Of a stretch of 64,000 nt of DNA, positions 44,041-53,005 are shown piece after piece. A program made the position numbers and the translations under genes. The notes below the pieces were generated by a model. That model searched no databases and was not told where the DNA came from. It worked only from the letters and a program-made list of their open reading frames with translations. Source of the DNA: Ammoniphilus resinae. Its GTDB lineage: Bacteria > Bacillota > Bacilli > Aneurinibacillales > RAOX-1. Every line of letters begins with the position of its first letter. The first letter of the stretch is position 1. The DNA lies in assembly GCF_017873965.1 (NCBI RefSeq), contig NZ_JAGGKT010000004.1, positions 124,001 to 188,000 on the forward strand, written 5' to 3'.

Positions 44041-45817
44041 CTAGTCAATCAGCGCCATCACAAACTTATGGATATTTTTCATGAATCCCTCGACAGTAGC
44101 CCCTTTGGTAATGTCGTTCAGCCGTTTTTCCCATTGTCCGTAAGGGTAGGACTTGCTAAATATCCAATGCCTGATTTGCGGATGAGAGCAATTAAAGCCA
44201 TCCCTTTCGGAGTTACATATAGATATTTCCCTTTCGTGGTTATGTACTCAGTAGCTTTTAGTTTTTCAATCATTCCAGCCCTTGTCGCAGGCGTGCCAAT
44301 GCCATGTTCTTTCATCGCTTCGCGGGCTTCTTCATCCTCGACTTCCCGTCCTGCCAGTTGCATGGCTGCCACCAATGTCCCCTCAGTAAACAGTTTGGGA
44401 GGTGTCGTTTTTTTCTAGAATTTTAGTAACCCGACAAACTGGCTTGGACCAAGTGAAAAATTCTCGACGAGGGGATCTTCATCAGATTCCTCGGCATTAA
44501 CCACCTTCCAGCCCGATTGGAGCAACGCTTTAACCGTCGTCTTAAAGGGTTCTCCTTTTACATCTACGAGAATAATATGAACCCTATACACCGCTGGAGG
44601 AAAAAAGTGAGCGAGAAATCGTTTGACGATAAGGTCATATAATTTTTCATCGTCTTTCGTTCCGAAGGTTCGGGGGATATTTTCCGTTGGCAGGATGGCA
44701 TGGTGATCTTCAATTTTGTCTGGACGACAGATGTGTTTATTGTTGATATGAACATATTTTTTATCTCCTTTTGCTGTAAGCGGGGCATAGGTCGTCTTTT
44801 TGAGCAGATCGAAGGCCTGGTACATAAAAGGGATGTTTGTCTGATCCACATAATTGCTATTGGTTCTTGGATAACTGATGTTTTTTCTTTCATACAATTT
44901 TTGGGCTGTTTTTAGGGTTTTATCCGCAGTAAATCCGAATTTAGCATTGGCTTCTTTTTGCAGTAAATTCAAATCATAGAGTTTAGGCGGATTGTTCTTT
45001 TCCTCCTTTTTTTCATAGGAAGTTATTGTACCTATTTGTCCGGATACCATTTGAACAATGGTCTCTGCCTTGGAACGATCCTTCATCTGTGGGCCTTGCC
45101 AAATCCCTTTAAAGTCTTGTCCAACCTGGCTGAAAAGAACCTCTACTTCATAGAAATCCTCTTCCACAAAATGATCAATCTCTTGTTGGCGATCAGCGAG
45201 GATGGCTAGTGTTGGCGTTTGCACCCTCCCGACCGTAAACTTGTCATGGTGCTTGCAAGTGAAAACGCGGGTTCCGTTCAGGCCAATGATCCAATCTGCT
45301 TCAGCTCGAGAGCGTGCTGCTTGATACAGAGAGGAATAATCCCTCCCGTCTTTCATTTCAGCGAAGGCCTTACGAATCGCTTCCACCGTTAAACTAGATG
45401 TCCAAAGTCTTTTCACGGGCTTTTGAATCTGAAGAAATTCGAGAACGAATTGAAAAATGGCTTCTCCTTCTCTTCCGCTATCACATCCGTTAATAATCCA
45501 TTCGCTAGATTTAGCCAGTTTTTTAATATAGGAAAGCTGTGCCTGCTTTCCTGGGATGGGAAGTAATTTCATTCTGGATGGCAAGATAGGGAGAGATGTT
45601 CAAGCTTCCATGACTTGTACTTGGGATCATAATGTTCGGGGTGGGCTAAAGCAACCAGATGTCCGAAACACCAGGTAATAACATAATCCTTTCCGTCGAT
45701 TCCTTTGCCCTCGACCCTGGGATGTTCCTTTGTGGGGGTGAAAGTGGTCTGTTTTAAAATTGCTTGTGCAATGGCTTTTGAGGCGGAGGGTTTTTCTCCA
45801 ATAATCAAAATGGCCAA
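44041..45817 (-). pseudogene. topB: DNA topoisomerase III gene with three frameshifts
   Basis: Three minus-strand frames together encode a normal TopB: MAILIIGEKPSASKAIAQAI...SWKLEHL from ATG 45817, then RMKLLPIPGKQAQLSYIKKL with TOPRIM GCDSGREGEAIF and active-site Tyr in NISYPRTNS, then HGIGTPATRAGMIEKLKATE, then GQWEKRLNDITKGATVEGF...ALID ending at TAG 44041. The frames change near 45590, near 44400 and near 44130. Three independent indels in 1.8 kb make inactivation certain unless the assembly is poor here. The normal housekeeping enzyme relaxes and decatenates DNA. The window also holds the intact topoisomerase-FtsK fusion, so this loss may be tolerated. Confidence 0.85.
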
Positions 45818-45990
45818 TATGCTAGCCTCCTTAACCTAGAATCCTTGTTTCCATTATTTAATCACACTTTTAATGTCAAGGGTTAGTCCTAATTTTTTGC
45901 GGTAGACCCTAAATACTAGAAACACCTCCTTTCAGTTATACATAAAATTTAGGAGCATATATTTTATTAAAATAAGGGGGTGTTGCTCAC

Positions 45991-46385
45991 GTGTCTGCTG
46001 AGGATATTAGTACCTCTGTGTGAAGAAAAAAGATCACGACGAGAAAGTGTCGGGTCAACTTGCGTATATTAGCGATGTGAAGGTCAATTCGATGCTTTAT
46101 GGTGTCTTGTATCGTTCGCCTGTCGCGTACGGAAAAGTAAGGTCTATCCAGTTGCCGGCATTACCTGCAGGGTATGAAAAGATTGGAGCAGAACATATCC
46201 CTGGGAATAATTTTGTAAAGTTATTACATAAGGATCAGCCCATTTTTGCCGATGAGTGGGTTCAGTATATTGGTGAACCGATGTTTATGTTGGTAGGGCC
46301 AGAGTTAGCCATTCTTTATCAATTAATAGATGAAGTGAAAGTGGATATCGAAGAACATCCAGCGATCTATACATCATCACCCACC
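45991..46385 (+). pseudogene. 5' part of a xanthine-dehydrogenase-family molybdopterin subunit gene
   Basis: GTG 45991 (after AAGGGGGTG) opens SAEDISTSV and then hits TGA. Removing two bases of the TGTGTG run at 46017-46022 continues KKKDHDEKVSGQLAYISDVK, the N terminus of xanthine dehydrogenase large subunits (VtGkl-YvsDv). The hammerhead domain follows (MLYGVLYRSPVAYGKVRSIQ; EPMFMLVGPE) up to EEHPAIYT. At about 46385 the sequence switches abruptly to the antisense of a transposase. The next part of this gene is found at 47682-48057 on the other strand. Confidence 0.8.
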
Positions 46386-47538
46386 GCATAGACATAGTTT
46401 TCTTCACTACCATATCCCGCATCCGAAATGATTGTTTCAGGCATGGGTAGGGAAGTGGAAGCTAGTTTTTCCATGTGCGGTATAAAACAACGTGTATCTG
46501 TTGGACGTTGATGGATCGTATAAAACAAGATAAACTGGTTCTCTGTCCCCATTTGCACGTTATACCCTGGCTTAAGTTGACCATTTTTCATATGATCTTC
46601 CTTCATACGCATAAAGGTTGCATCTTTGTCCGTTTTCGAATAGCTGTTACGGTCTCCAAAGATTTCGTTCTGTTCCTTGTATTTTGCTAGTCGGGGTATA
46701 TAATTTTCTCGAATCAGCTTTAAAGGTTTCTTCCATTGACTACGTTCCCGGCGCTTCTCCTTACGAAGGGTTGTATCCGTTTCTTTTTCAATTTCCTCTG
46801 TTAGCGTTTCTACCTTTTCTTCGATTTCCCTAGCGACTGTTTCTAGATCCTGTTCAGCAATTTCTGCATTCTGCTCGAGTTCCATTTCTCCCGTTCCTTC
46901 CAATTGGGTTAATTCATGGATGTGCTGTAGGGTTTCTTGAATTTTTTCTTTTAATTTGGCCTCAAATTTCTCCGTTGACTTTTTCCATACGAAAGAATAC
47001 TTATTGGCATTGGCTTCAATCTTGGTGCCATCCAAAAAGTAGTTTTCCATCGTTATGTATTTTTCTTCCATCAATTTCAGTATCATGGCTTCAAACAACT
47101 TATCCATCAATACTTTCATTCGTTCCCCACGGAACTCGTTTTGGTACGAAAATCTGGTTGTTCCATGGCTGCCAACCACATGGCTGGGATGTTTTCTCTT
47201 ATTAGTTTTTCGATGCCCCGGCAGGAATAGACCTTTTGGGAATAACCAAACAGAATAATTTTAAGCATCATTTTAGGGTGAAAGGAACTTCGTCCTCCAC
47301 CTTTATAATGAAAAAACAATTGTTCATCCGGTACTGCCTCCACCATTTCGTCAACTACACGTGCGACGTGATGTTCTGGAATGAGTGCTTCAATGTCAAA
47401 AATAACTTGGATTTGGCGGTTATCATACGGCTTGAAAGTAGGGGCTAATTGTCTTTTTAGGGGCTTCTTTTCATCTACATCTGGAAGAAGAGCCATTTGC
47501 ATGTTATAATTTTCAGTAGTAATCTTCGGATTGCACAT
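46386..47538 (-). pseudogene. N-terminal two thirds of an IS1182-like transposase gene (inverted segment)
   Basis: From ATG 47538 the minus strand reads YNMQMALLPDVDEKKPLKRQ and FKPYDNRQIQVIFDIEALIP, the DUF772-type start of IS1182/IS5-group transposases. It is frameshifted near 47120-47160 (QPDFRT then [11 protein letters not shown]), continues through [18 protein letters not shown] (first catalytic Asp) and [20 protein letters not shown] (second Asp), and stops being transposase at about 46386. The C-terminal third is on the plus strand at 48058. Inactive by frameshift and by inversion. Confidence 0.85.
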
Positions 47539-47589
47539 AAAAAATCGTCCTTTCTTAAAATGGTGGTGTGGTAACTTTCATTTTACTAG

Positions 47590-47627
47590 AAAAAAAAGTC
47601 AGTTACCCTGACTTTTTGGACAGCCCC
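47590..47627 (-). repeat. Outer end of the IS1182-like element
   Basis: Read inward from 47627 it is GGGGCTGTCCAAAAAGTCAG followed by a hairpin AAAAAGTCAG/CTGACTTTTT, a typical IS1182-type tip that also ends outside transcripts. The opposite end is not found beyond the transposase stop at 48586. Confidence 0.65.
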
Positions 47628-47629
47628 TA

Positions 47630-47681
47630 CTTCTTCTCATGATCATTACTTTTCAATTACAGCATTATGCTGGACCGTATC
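47630..47681 (-). repeat. 52-bp duplicate of the 3' end of the propeller-cupredoxin gene
   Basis: The complement of 47630-47681 equals 56796-56847 with a single mismatch. It covers the last eleven codons (DTVQHNAVIEK), the TAA stop and the first bases downstream. Here it is joined in frame to the xanthine dehydrogenase fragment (MMACHVA-DTVQHNAVIEK). Confidence 0.9.
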
Positions 47682-48057
47682 CGCCACATGACAAGCCATC
47701 ATGGAAGGGAAATCTTCCTTCCCGCCAAATCCTCTGCCTGTAGCACTTTGGATCACCCTGACCCCGTCATCAGCACATGCCAAAGCGGTAATCAAGGCAT
47801 CCTTCACATAATAAAGACATTGCATCGAACCTACTACAAGGATTTCATCTTCCTTATAAATCCCAAGCATGCCTTGGGGCTCCAAATAGACATGTTCTTG
47901 ATACCCGGTCTCGTACTCTTCTTCAATCACTTGATGGGCATTCGTTTCGATAGATCGGATCACGTCCAGACTTTCACCAAATTCATGATGGGCAAATACT
48001 CCGGTTTGATCTTTTTGTTTGATCGCTTCTTCTAAGGAAAGAACCACGATTTGATTT
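47682..48057 (-). pseudogene. Second part of the xanthine-dehydrogenase-family gene (inverted segment)
   Basis: The minus strand from 48057 reads IVVLSLEEAIKQKDQTGVFA, then QVIEEEYETGYQEHVYLEPQ and SATGRGFGGKEDFPSMMACH: the molybdopterin-binding domain start of xanthine dehydrogenases with the EYETGYQEHVYLEP and GRGFGGKED signatures. It continues directly from EEHPAIYT at 46385 if the segment is flipped. After CHVA it is fused to the tail of a cupredoxin gene, so about two thirds of the original subunit is missing. Confidence 0.85.
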
Positions 48058-48586
48058 TCTCATTCCTTATGGATCCTATCTGCAAGAACAGACCCGAAAA
48101 TACAAAAAGGACATCAAAAACGCAAAAAAATGGACCTACCATGAGCAGGATGATTATTTTATTTGCCCGAATGGAAGAAAAGTGACGTTTAAAAAATACC
48201 AAAACAAAAAGAATCCGTCCGGTTATGAGCAAAGCTTTAAAATATACGAATGTGAAGATTGTACAGATTGCCCATTGAGGGCAAAATGCACGAAGGCAAA
48301 AGGAAATCGTCAAGTTCACTGGAATACCGTCTTTGAAGAAATGAAAGCGAAGGCAAAAACAGCCCTTGAATGTGAAGAAAAAGCCACGATCTACGCTCTG
48401 CGCAAAGTGGAGGTAGAAAGTGTGTTCGGACACATCAAGGGCAATCGGTCGTTCCGCAGATTTTCTCTTCGCGGACTCGACAAGGTGCATGTCGAATTTG
48501 GAATTGTGGCATTAGCCCACAACATCCTGAAGGTAGCAGGTATCCGCCAGCTAACTTCAGAGAAAAATCCAAAGAATACAAAATAA
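48058..48586 (+). pseudogene. C-terminal third of the IS1182-like transposase
   Basis: The plus strand reads FLIPYGSYLQEQTRKYKKDI, then the four-cysteine KIYECEDCTDCPLRAKCTKA block and ALRKVEVESVFGHIKGNRSF with the catalytic Glu, ending in LAHNILKVAG. It completes the transposase part at 46386-47538 when the intervening 1.67 kb is inverted. Only about 24 bp separate its stop from the sigma-factor promoter, so the second IS end has been lost or lies within that gap. Confidence 0.85.
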
Positions 48587-48610
48587 AAAACTTATTTAGT
48601 TAGAATAGAA

Positions 48611-48637
48611 TCAAACCGATGGATAGTATTTTGCGTT
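48611..48637 (+). promoter_or_regulatory. ECF-type promoter of the sigma factor gene
   Basis: TCAAACCGA, 14 bases, CGTT. The same layout occurs upstream of four other genes or gene remnants in this window (51304-51330 minus, 51353-51379, 55339-55365, 56950-56976), which points to autoregulation by the sigma factor it precedes. Confidence 0.8.
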
Positions 48638-48674
48638 AATATAAAGTAAGGAAAATACGAGGAGTGCCTTTATC

Positions 48675-49241
48675 ATGCGAAACAAGAGTGATACAGAATT
48701 AATGCAACTGGTCATGGAAAAGAATCGCCCAGCATTAGAAGAATTATATGATCGCTATATTAAATTGGTCTATTCTTTCGCTATAAAATCAACTAAAGAT
48801 GAACAGAAGGCAAGGGTCATCGTTCAAGCTGTCTTTACCCGCTTATGGACGACCGAGAAAGGCTATGATCCGGAGAGGGGCCAGTTTGTGAATTGGCTCC
48901 TGACCATCACCCGCAATATGGCGATCGATCATCTCCGGGCAGAAAAACGGAATCATTCCTTCGTTCCCATTGAACCTGAGCGTTGGGACCAGATTGCGGA
49001 CCATCCAGAAAATAATCCTGCGAACGTAGTATCACGGAAGTTGCTCCGTGAACAGATTGAGAAGGCTTATCGGTATTTGTCAAGGAGCCAAGTAGAACTC
49101 ATTCAATCCTTATATTGGGAAGGATATTCACTGAGTGAAATTGCCCAAATGAGAGAGGAACCCATCGGTACTATCAAGAGCCGTCTTCATCAAACACTTA
49201 AGATTCTACGAAACCACTTGGTATTAGAGATGGAGGAGTGA
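48675..49241 (+). CDS. ECF-family RNA polymerase sigma factor
   Basis: The 188-residue sigma-70 family protein has region 2 (ELYDRYIKLVYSFAIKSTKD; LTITRNMAIDHLRAEKR) and region 4 (SQVELIQSLYWEGYSLSEIA then IGTIKSRLHQTLKILR), with no regions 1 or 3. Length and the partner gene fit the SigK/ECF19-like groups paired with RskA-type anti-sigma factors. CGAGGAGTG precedes ATG 48675. Translation overlaps the anti-sigma ribosome binding site. The shared promoter motif suggests it drives itself, the adjacent molybdoenzyme and both cupredoxin genes. Confidence 0.92.
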   Translation: MRNKSDTELMQLVMEKNRPALEELYDRYIKLVYSFAIKSTKDEQKARVIVQAVFTRLWTTEKGYDPERGQFVNWLLTITRNMAIDHLRAEKRNHSFVPIEPERWDQIADHPENNPANVVSRKLLREQIEKAYRYLSRSQVELIQSLYWEGYSLSEIAQMREEPIGTIKSRLHQTLKILRNHLVLEMEE

Positions 49242-49243
49242 AA

Positions 49244-49981
49244 ATGGGAACTTACGGAAATTGTTCACTATCTAATGAATTGGTTGCATATGTTATTGGA
49301 GACACAACAGAGGAAGAAAAACACTTCATTGAAAAACACCTTTTAAGGTGTTCCATTTGCCATCGGGAAGTGAATGAATTACGGGAGGCTTGGAATATGA
49401 TTCCGTATGATTTGGAGGAAACAGAGGTACCCGTTGATCTCAAAGAAGAAGTTATGCTGGCAATTTTCCCTCCTGAAGAGGTGCCTAAGTCTGTTAGGAA
49501 ATGGACATGGCTGAAGCGGTTCTCATTCTCGGGACTCTCACCTCATGGCTGGGTAACAGCCATTTTGATTGTTGCTCTGGTTGCATCTGTATGGAACAAC
49601 CTGATCGTCCGCCAACAGTTAGTGGCCTTAGAATCGAAATCCGAGCATCCCGCCCAGATTCTTCAGGTATATTCCTTAAAATCAGCAAACCCGGGATCAG
49701 CTAACGGGAACGTTTGGCTTTTTGAGAAAGGAAATGCAAAAAAACTCGTTTTTCATCTGCAGGGGTTAGAAGCTACTAAAGGAAGTGAGGCTTATCAAGT
49801 ATGGCTGATTCAGGAGGGGAAGAGGAGAAGTGCTGGTGTATTCCTCGTAGATCAGAATGGAACCGGTATATTAACCTACGATATGAAGGAAGAACAGTTG
49901 CCCTTTGATGCTATTGGTATAACTTTGGAGCCAGATTCTGAGGGAACTCAACCAAGGGGAAAAAAGGTGTTAGGCACGTAA
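49244..49981 (+). CDS. Zinc-binding membrane anti-sigma factor (RskA type)
   Basis: The 245-residue protein has an N-terminal ZAS zinc motif (HLLRCSICHREV, His-X3-Cys-X2-Cys), one transmembrane helix near 105-122 (GWVTAILIVALVASVW), and an extracytoplasmic RskA domain (VWLFEKGNAKKLVFHLQGLE; SEAYQVWLIQEGKRRSAGVF). It should sequester the sigma factor until an envelope or redox signal is sensed. ATG 49244 has GGAGG seven bases upstream; a GTG at 49238 overlapping the sigma stop is too close to that site. Confidence 0.88.
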   Translation: MGTYGNCSLSNELVAYVIGDTTEEEKHFIEKHLLRCSICHREVNELREAWNMIPYDLEETEVPVDLKEEVMLAIFPPEEVPKSVRKWTWLKRFSFSGLSPHGWVTAILIVALVASVWNNLIVRQQLVALESKSEHPAQILQVYSLKSANPGSANGNVWLFEKGNAKKLVFHLQGLEATKGSEAYQVWLIQEGKRRSAGVFLVDQNGTGILTYDMKEEQLPFDAIGITLEPDSEGTQPRGKKVLGT

Positions 49982-49984
49982 TCA

Positions 49985-50020
49985 AAGGGCTGTCTTAATG
50001 ATTAAGACAGCCTCTTTTCG
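49985..50020. terminator. Bidirectional terminator between anti-sigma and molybdoenzyme genes
   Basis: GGCTGTCTTAAT pairs with ATTAAGACAGCC with almost no loop, flanked by AAAG on one side and CTCTTTT on the other. It ends both convergent genes. Confidence 0.85.
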
Positions 50021-51264
50021 TTTACCCAGGCATTCGTATCATAGCCACGGACCTCCCAATACCCGATATGCTCCTCTTCGATTAATTCTATCGCCTGCAG
50101 CCATTTCACTGACTTATAGGCATACATCTTCGGAATGATTAATCTCACAGGCCCGCCAAGTTTCTGGGGGATAGGCTTTCCATCCATCAGGACTGCAACC
50201 ATGACATCCTCCATTCGGGATTGCTCCAGGCTGAGGGAATCTGTGTACACTTTGTCACCTGAGTAAAACTTTACATATTTCGCACTCGGACCCTCTTTCG
50301 CCATTTCAAGAAGTTCTGACAGCGGAATCCCTTCCCAGGTAACTTTGTAGACCGACCAGCCTGTAACACAATGAAAATCACTGACTTGCACTTTTCTCGG
50401 CAAGCTTGAGAATTGCTCCCATGACCAGTGCTGTGGCTTGGCTACTAATCCGCCGATTTCAAACTTCCAATCATTCGACGTAAACGATGGAGGTGGGGTT
50501 ACTGTGTATACCCGAAAATTCCCTTGTGCCCCTCCACCAATAGGCGGATTCGAATTGGCTTGGGGGATGGGGTGAGGGAACATATGATTCCCATCGGTTT
50601 TCATCACTTCTTGGATTGTTGAGCCGCCACCATCCAAAGCTCTTTTTAACCATCGATGAAAAGTCGGACCTAGTGCGAAAACCAAAATCAATCCGGTTAC
50701 CCATTGCATCACCGTTCGCCTAGAAACAAGTGGCTTTTTTAAGGAAGATAGGATACTAGGATTGTTTGAATTATCCTCTAATGGGTCCTTTTCTTTTTCA
50801 AACCTCATTTTTTCCTTGGAAATCCACCGACTTCGGGTAATCGTATGAAATAAGACATAGGGAATTCCGACCCATGTCAGCAGATCATGCCAAAATAGTG
50901 CCGTTTGACTCCAACCCTTTGGAAGCTGTCGCTCAAGCCAAAGAACCAACCCGGAAATGGTCCATCCGACAATGAAAAACAAAACCAGCCACAAGTTCAT
51001 ATGCTGCGCCTTTTTTCCTGCCAATTGGTTAAGATGTTTCCCCATCATGGGTAAGTACAGGAGTAATAAAAGAATAGATCCTATACCAAGGACAATATGA
51101 ACCTCCTTTAACACTACCCGCGCGAACGCAATCGTTCCGCGCAAGGACGGGATATACAAAACGATCCCTGTCACTGCTAGGAGCAGTATTGTCCAAGCAT
51201 TCCACGCATGGAGCAGCTTCAGTTTCTTTCCAAACCCTTTTGTTAGCCATTTACGCCATTCCAT
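50002..51264 (-). CDS. Sulfite-oxidase-fold molybdopterin oxidoreductase fused to a cytochrome b membrane domain
   Basis: Of 420 residues, the first 150 form a four-helix membrane domain with histidines in KLLHAWNAW, KEVHIVLG, FWHDLL and LFHTIT, suited to bind b hemes. A fifth helix follows SRRTVMQWV, an internal twin-arginine-like motif. Residues about 230-420 are an oxidoreductase molybdopterin domain with the molybdenum-ligand Cys in VSDFHCVTGWSVYKVTW and GGPVRLIIPKMYAYKSVKW. In MsrPQ these two functions are separate proteins. It likely passes electrons between quinones and an exported substrate such as sulfite, sulfoxides or similar. An ECF promoter of the shared type lies upstream. Confidence 0.85.
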   Translation of the reverse strand: MEWRKWLTKGFGKKLKLLHAWNAWTILLLAVTGIVLYIPSLRGTIAFARVVLKEVHIVLGIGSILLLLLYLPMMGKHLNQLAGKKAQHMNLWLVLFFIVGWTISGLVLWLERQLPKGWSQTALFWHDLLTWVGIPYVLFHTITRSRWISKEKMRFEKEKDPLEDNSNNPSILSSLKKPLVSRRTVMQWVTGLILVFALGPTFHRWLKRALDGGGSTIQEVMKTDGNHMFPHPIPQANSNPPIGGGAQGNFRVYTVTPPPSFTSNDWKFEIGGLVAKPQHWSWEQFSSLPRKVQVSDFHCVTGWSVYKVTWEGIPLSELLEMAKEGPSAKYVKFYSGDKVYTDSLSLEQSRMEDVMVAVLMDGKPIPQKLGGPVRLIIPKMYAYKSVKWLQAIELIEEEHIGYWEVRGYDTNAWVNEKRLS

Positions 51265-51303
51265 CCGATTCCCCCTTTAGGAATATTCATCCTTTTAAAA
51301 AGG

Positions 51304-51330
51304 AACGAAGCAAATCCGCTTTCGGTTCGA
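51304..51330 (-). promoter_or_regulatory. ECF-type promoter of the molybdoenzyme gene
   Basis: On the minus strand TCGAACCGA, 14 bases, CGTT, 40 bp before the coding start. It is back to back with the plus-strand copy at 51353. Confidence 0.75.
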
Positions 51331-51352
51331 TCTAAAAATATTTTTCTTTTTA

Positions 51353-51379
51353 TCAAACCGACTGTATCTTTCCATCGTT
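51353..51379 (+). promoter_or_regulatory. ECF-type promoter of the stalk-cupredoxin gene
   Basis: TCAAACCGA, 14 bases, CGTT, 51 bp before the coding start; same layout as the sigma-factor promoter. Confidence 0.78.
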
Positions 51380-51429
51380 GCCTTAGTAAAAGCAAGAATT
51401 CCCAAAACCAATTTGAGGAGGAATAGTAA

Positions 51430-52836
51430 ATGAAGAAAACGATGTCTACCTTTGTAACCGGCCTGTTATTATATGGAATGATTGGAGTAGGGGTTTCCAA
51501 TGCACAAATCGCTACATCTGTTGGTGCTCCCACCGCTAATTTGGAAGTAGTTCTTGATGGGAAATTGATCGATTTTGTCAAAAAACCTGTTCTTATTCAA
51601 AACCATTTATTGGTCCCTTCTGAATCACTTTCAAAAGTACTGGGGGCAACGATCACCTATGATAATGTAAGCAAGACAATAAAGATAACAAAAGAACATA
51701 ATACTTATATACTACCCATCGGCAGTAAAGCTGTTACGATTAACGGAGCCACTGTTCATTTAGAAACGCCTGCAGCACTGATCAACCAAGTACCCTACTT
51801 GCCTATTCGTTTTATTTCTGAAAACATGGGTGTTGAAGTTGAGCATAACCAAGAAACGCGCACAGTAGCTCTAAAAACCAATGATTCTCCTTCTTTTAAT
51901 GTACTGTTTCCTAACCAAAACGAGATCCTATATACCAATCAAGTCAAGGTGTCAGTTGCCGCTTTTAATCATGAATTAACAGACTTCCGACAGCAAATGT
52001 TGCCAAAAGATGGGCAAGGACACATCCATCTCTGGCTAGATACGGATCCATCTAACCCTAAGCTAGCCTACAAAATGATCGATGGGGAACCCGCCGTGTT
52101 TGATAATATTGAACCCGGCCAACATACCTTGACGGTCCAATTGGTTGGAAACAATCATCAGGCAATTTCTCCTGAAGCCAAACAAGTTATCACATTTACT
52201 ACCGCAGCAACTCCATCCTTAATAGTCAATGGACCTAAGGAGGGAGAAGTCATTTACGGAGACAAGGTAACCGTAAGCTCCGAACTGACCGGGTTCAAAC
52301 TCTCTGATTTCCGCAAGAAGGGTAACGTAACCGCTGAAGAAGGCCATTTACACCTTTGGCTCGATACGGATGTGACTAACCCTAAGCTCGCCTATAAGCA
52401 AATCACTGGGGACCCTGTAACATTCGAAAATGTAGAGCCTGGAGATCATACCTTGACTGTTCAACTGGTGGGGGCCAATCATAAGCCTATTATTCCTGTA
52501 GTCAAGAAGGTGGTTCATTTTAAAACAGCAGCCAAACCACCTCAGAAATCAACTGGCAAAACAACTGCAAAGCAAACCAATTCAGAGAAAACCTACACGG
52601 TTAACATTGAATCGTTCGCATTCAAGCCAGGTTCATTGACGGTAGAAGTCGGGTCCACAGTCACTTTTAAAAACTTGGATGATGTCGATCATACGGTGAC
52701 AGCCAAAGATGGATCTTTTGACAGCGGCAACATTGGCAAAGGTAAAACATATTCCATGATCTTCAAAAATGAAGGAGAATATAATATCTATTGCAAACCG
52801 CATAACTTCATGGTTGGAACGATAATAGTGAAATAA
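51430..52836 (+). CDS. Exported protein: copper amine oxidase-type stalk domain, two repeats and a C-terminal cupredoxin
   Basis: The 468-residue protein has a signal peptide (MKKTMSTFVTGLLLYGMIGV, cleavage near SNA-QI). A copper-amine-oxidase N-like stalk domain spans about 35-150 (VLIQNHLLVPSESLSKVLGA). Two homologous repeats span about 155-265 and 268-375, each with GHIHLWLDTD or GHLHLWLDTD and PGxHTLTVQLVG. The cupredoxin domain spans about 390-468, with copper ligands His in DVDHTVTA and Cys-His-Met in YCKPHNFM. It is probably a surface electron-transfer or copper-handling protein for the molybdoenzyme encoded divergently. GAGGAGG precedes the ATG. Confidence 0.85.
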   Translation: MKKTMSTFVTGLLLYGMIGVGVSNAQIATSVGAPTANLEVVLDGKLIDFVKKPVLIQNHLLVPSESLSKVLGATITYDNVSKTIKITKEHNTYILPIGSKAVTINGATVHLETPAALINQVPYLPIRFISENMGVEVEHNQETRTVALKTNDSPSFNVLFPNQNEILYTNQVKVSVAAFNHELTDFRQQMLPKDGQGHIHLWLDTDPSNPKLAYKMIDGEPAVFDNIEPGQHTLTVQLVGNNHQAISPEAKQVITFTTAATPSLIVNGPKEGEVIYGDKVTVSSELTGFKLSDFRKKGNVTAEEGHLHLWLDTDVTNPKLAYKQITGDPVTFENVEPGDHTLTVQLVGANHKPIIPVVKKVVHFKTAAKPPQKSTGKTTAKQTNSEKTYTVNIESFAFKPGSLTVEVGSTVTFKNLDDVDHTVTAKDGSFDSGNIGKGKTYSMIFKNEGEYNIYCKPHNFMVGTIIVK

Positions 52837-52850
52837 ATATGAATAGTAGG

Positions 52851-52889
52851 TTAGAATATGAGGGACATTCAACGTCTCTTATATTCTGA
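52851..52889. terminator. Hairpin after the stalk-cupredoxin gene
   Basis: AGAATATGAGGGAC pairs with GTCTCTTATATTCT (one or two mismatches) around ATTCAAC. There is no clear T tract, so termination strength is uncertain. Confidence 0.5.
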
Positions 52890-53005
52890 CTTAAAACAAG
52901 GATGGACCGGCGTTTGAATTTAGGAGATAGGAAAATTAAACCAAACCAACAATACACTGCCTACTTAAGGGTTTATTTAAGGAAATCTTTTTTAATAGAT
53001 TAGGA

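Noticed and set aside
44017-44418. A 133-codon plus-strand open frame in the topB region
   Set aside because: It is the antisense of the TopB reading frames, which have clear family motifs.
46367-48047. Reading the xanthine dehydrogenase and transposase pieces as separate small genes
   Set aside because: All four pieces become two continuous proteins if one segment is inverted, so they are fragments.
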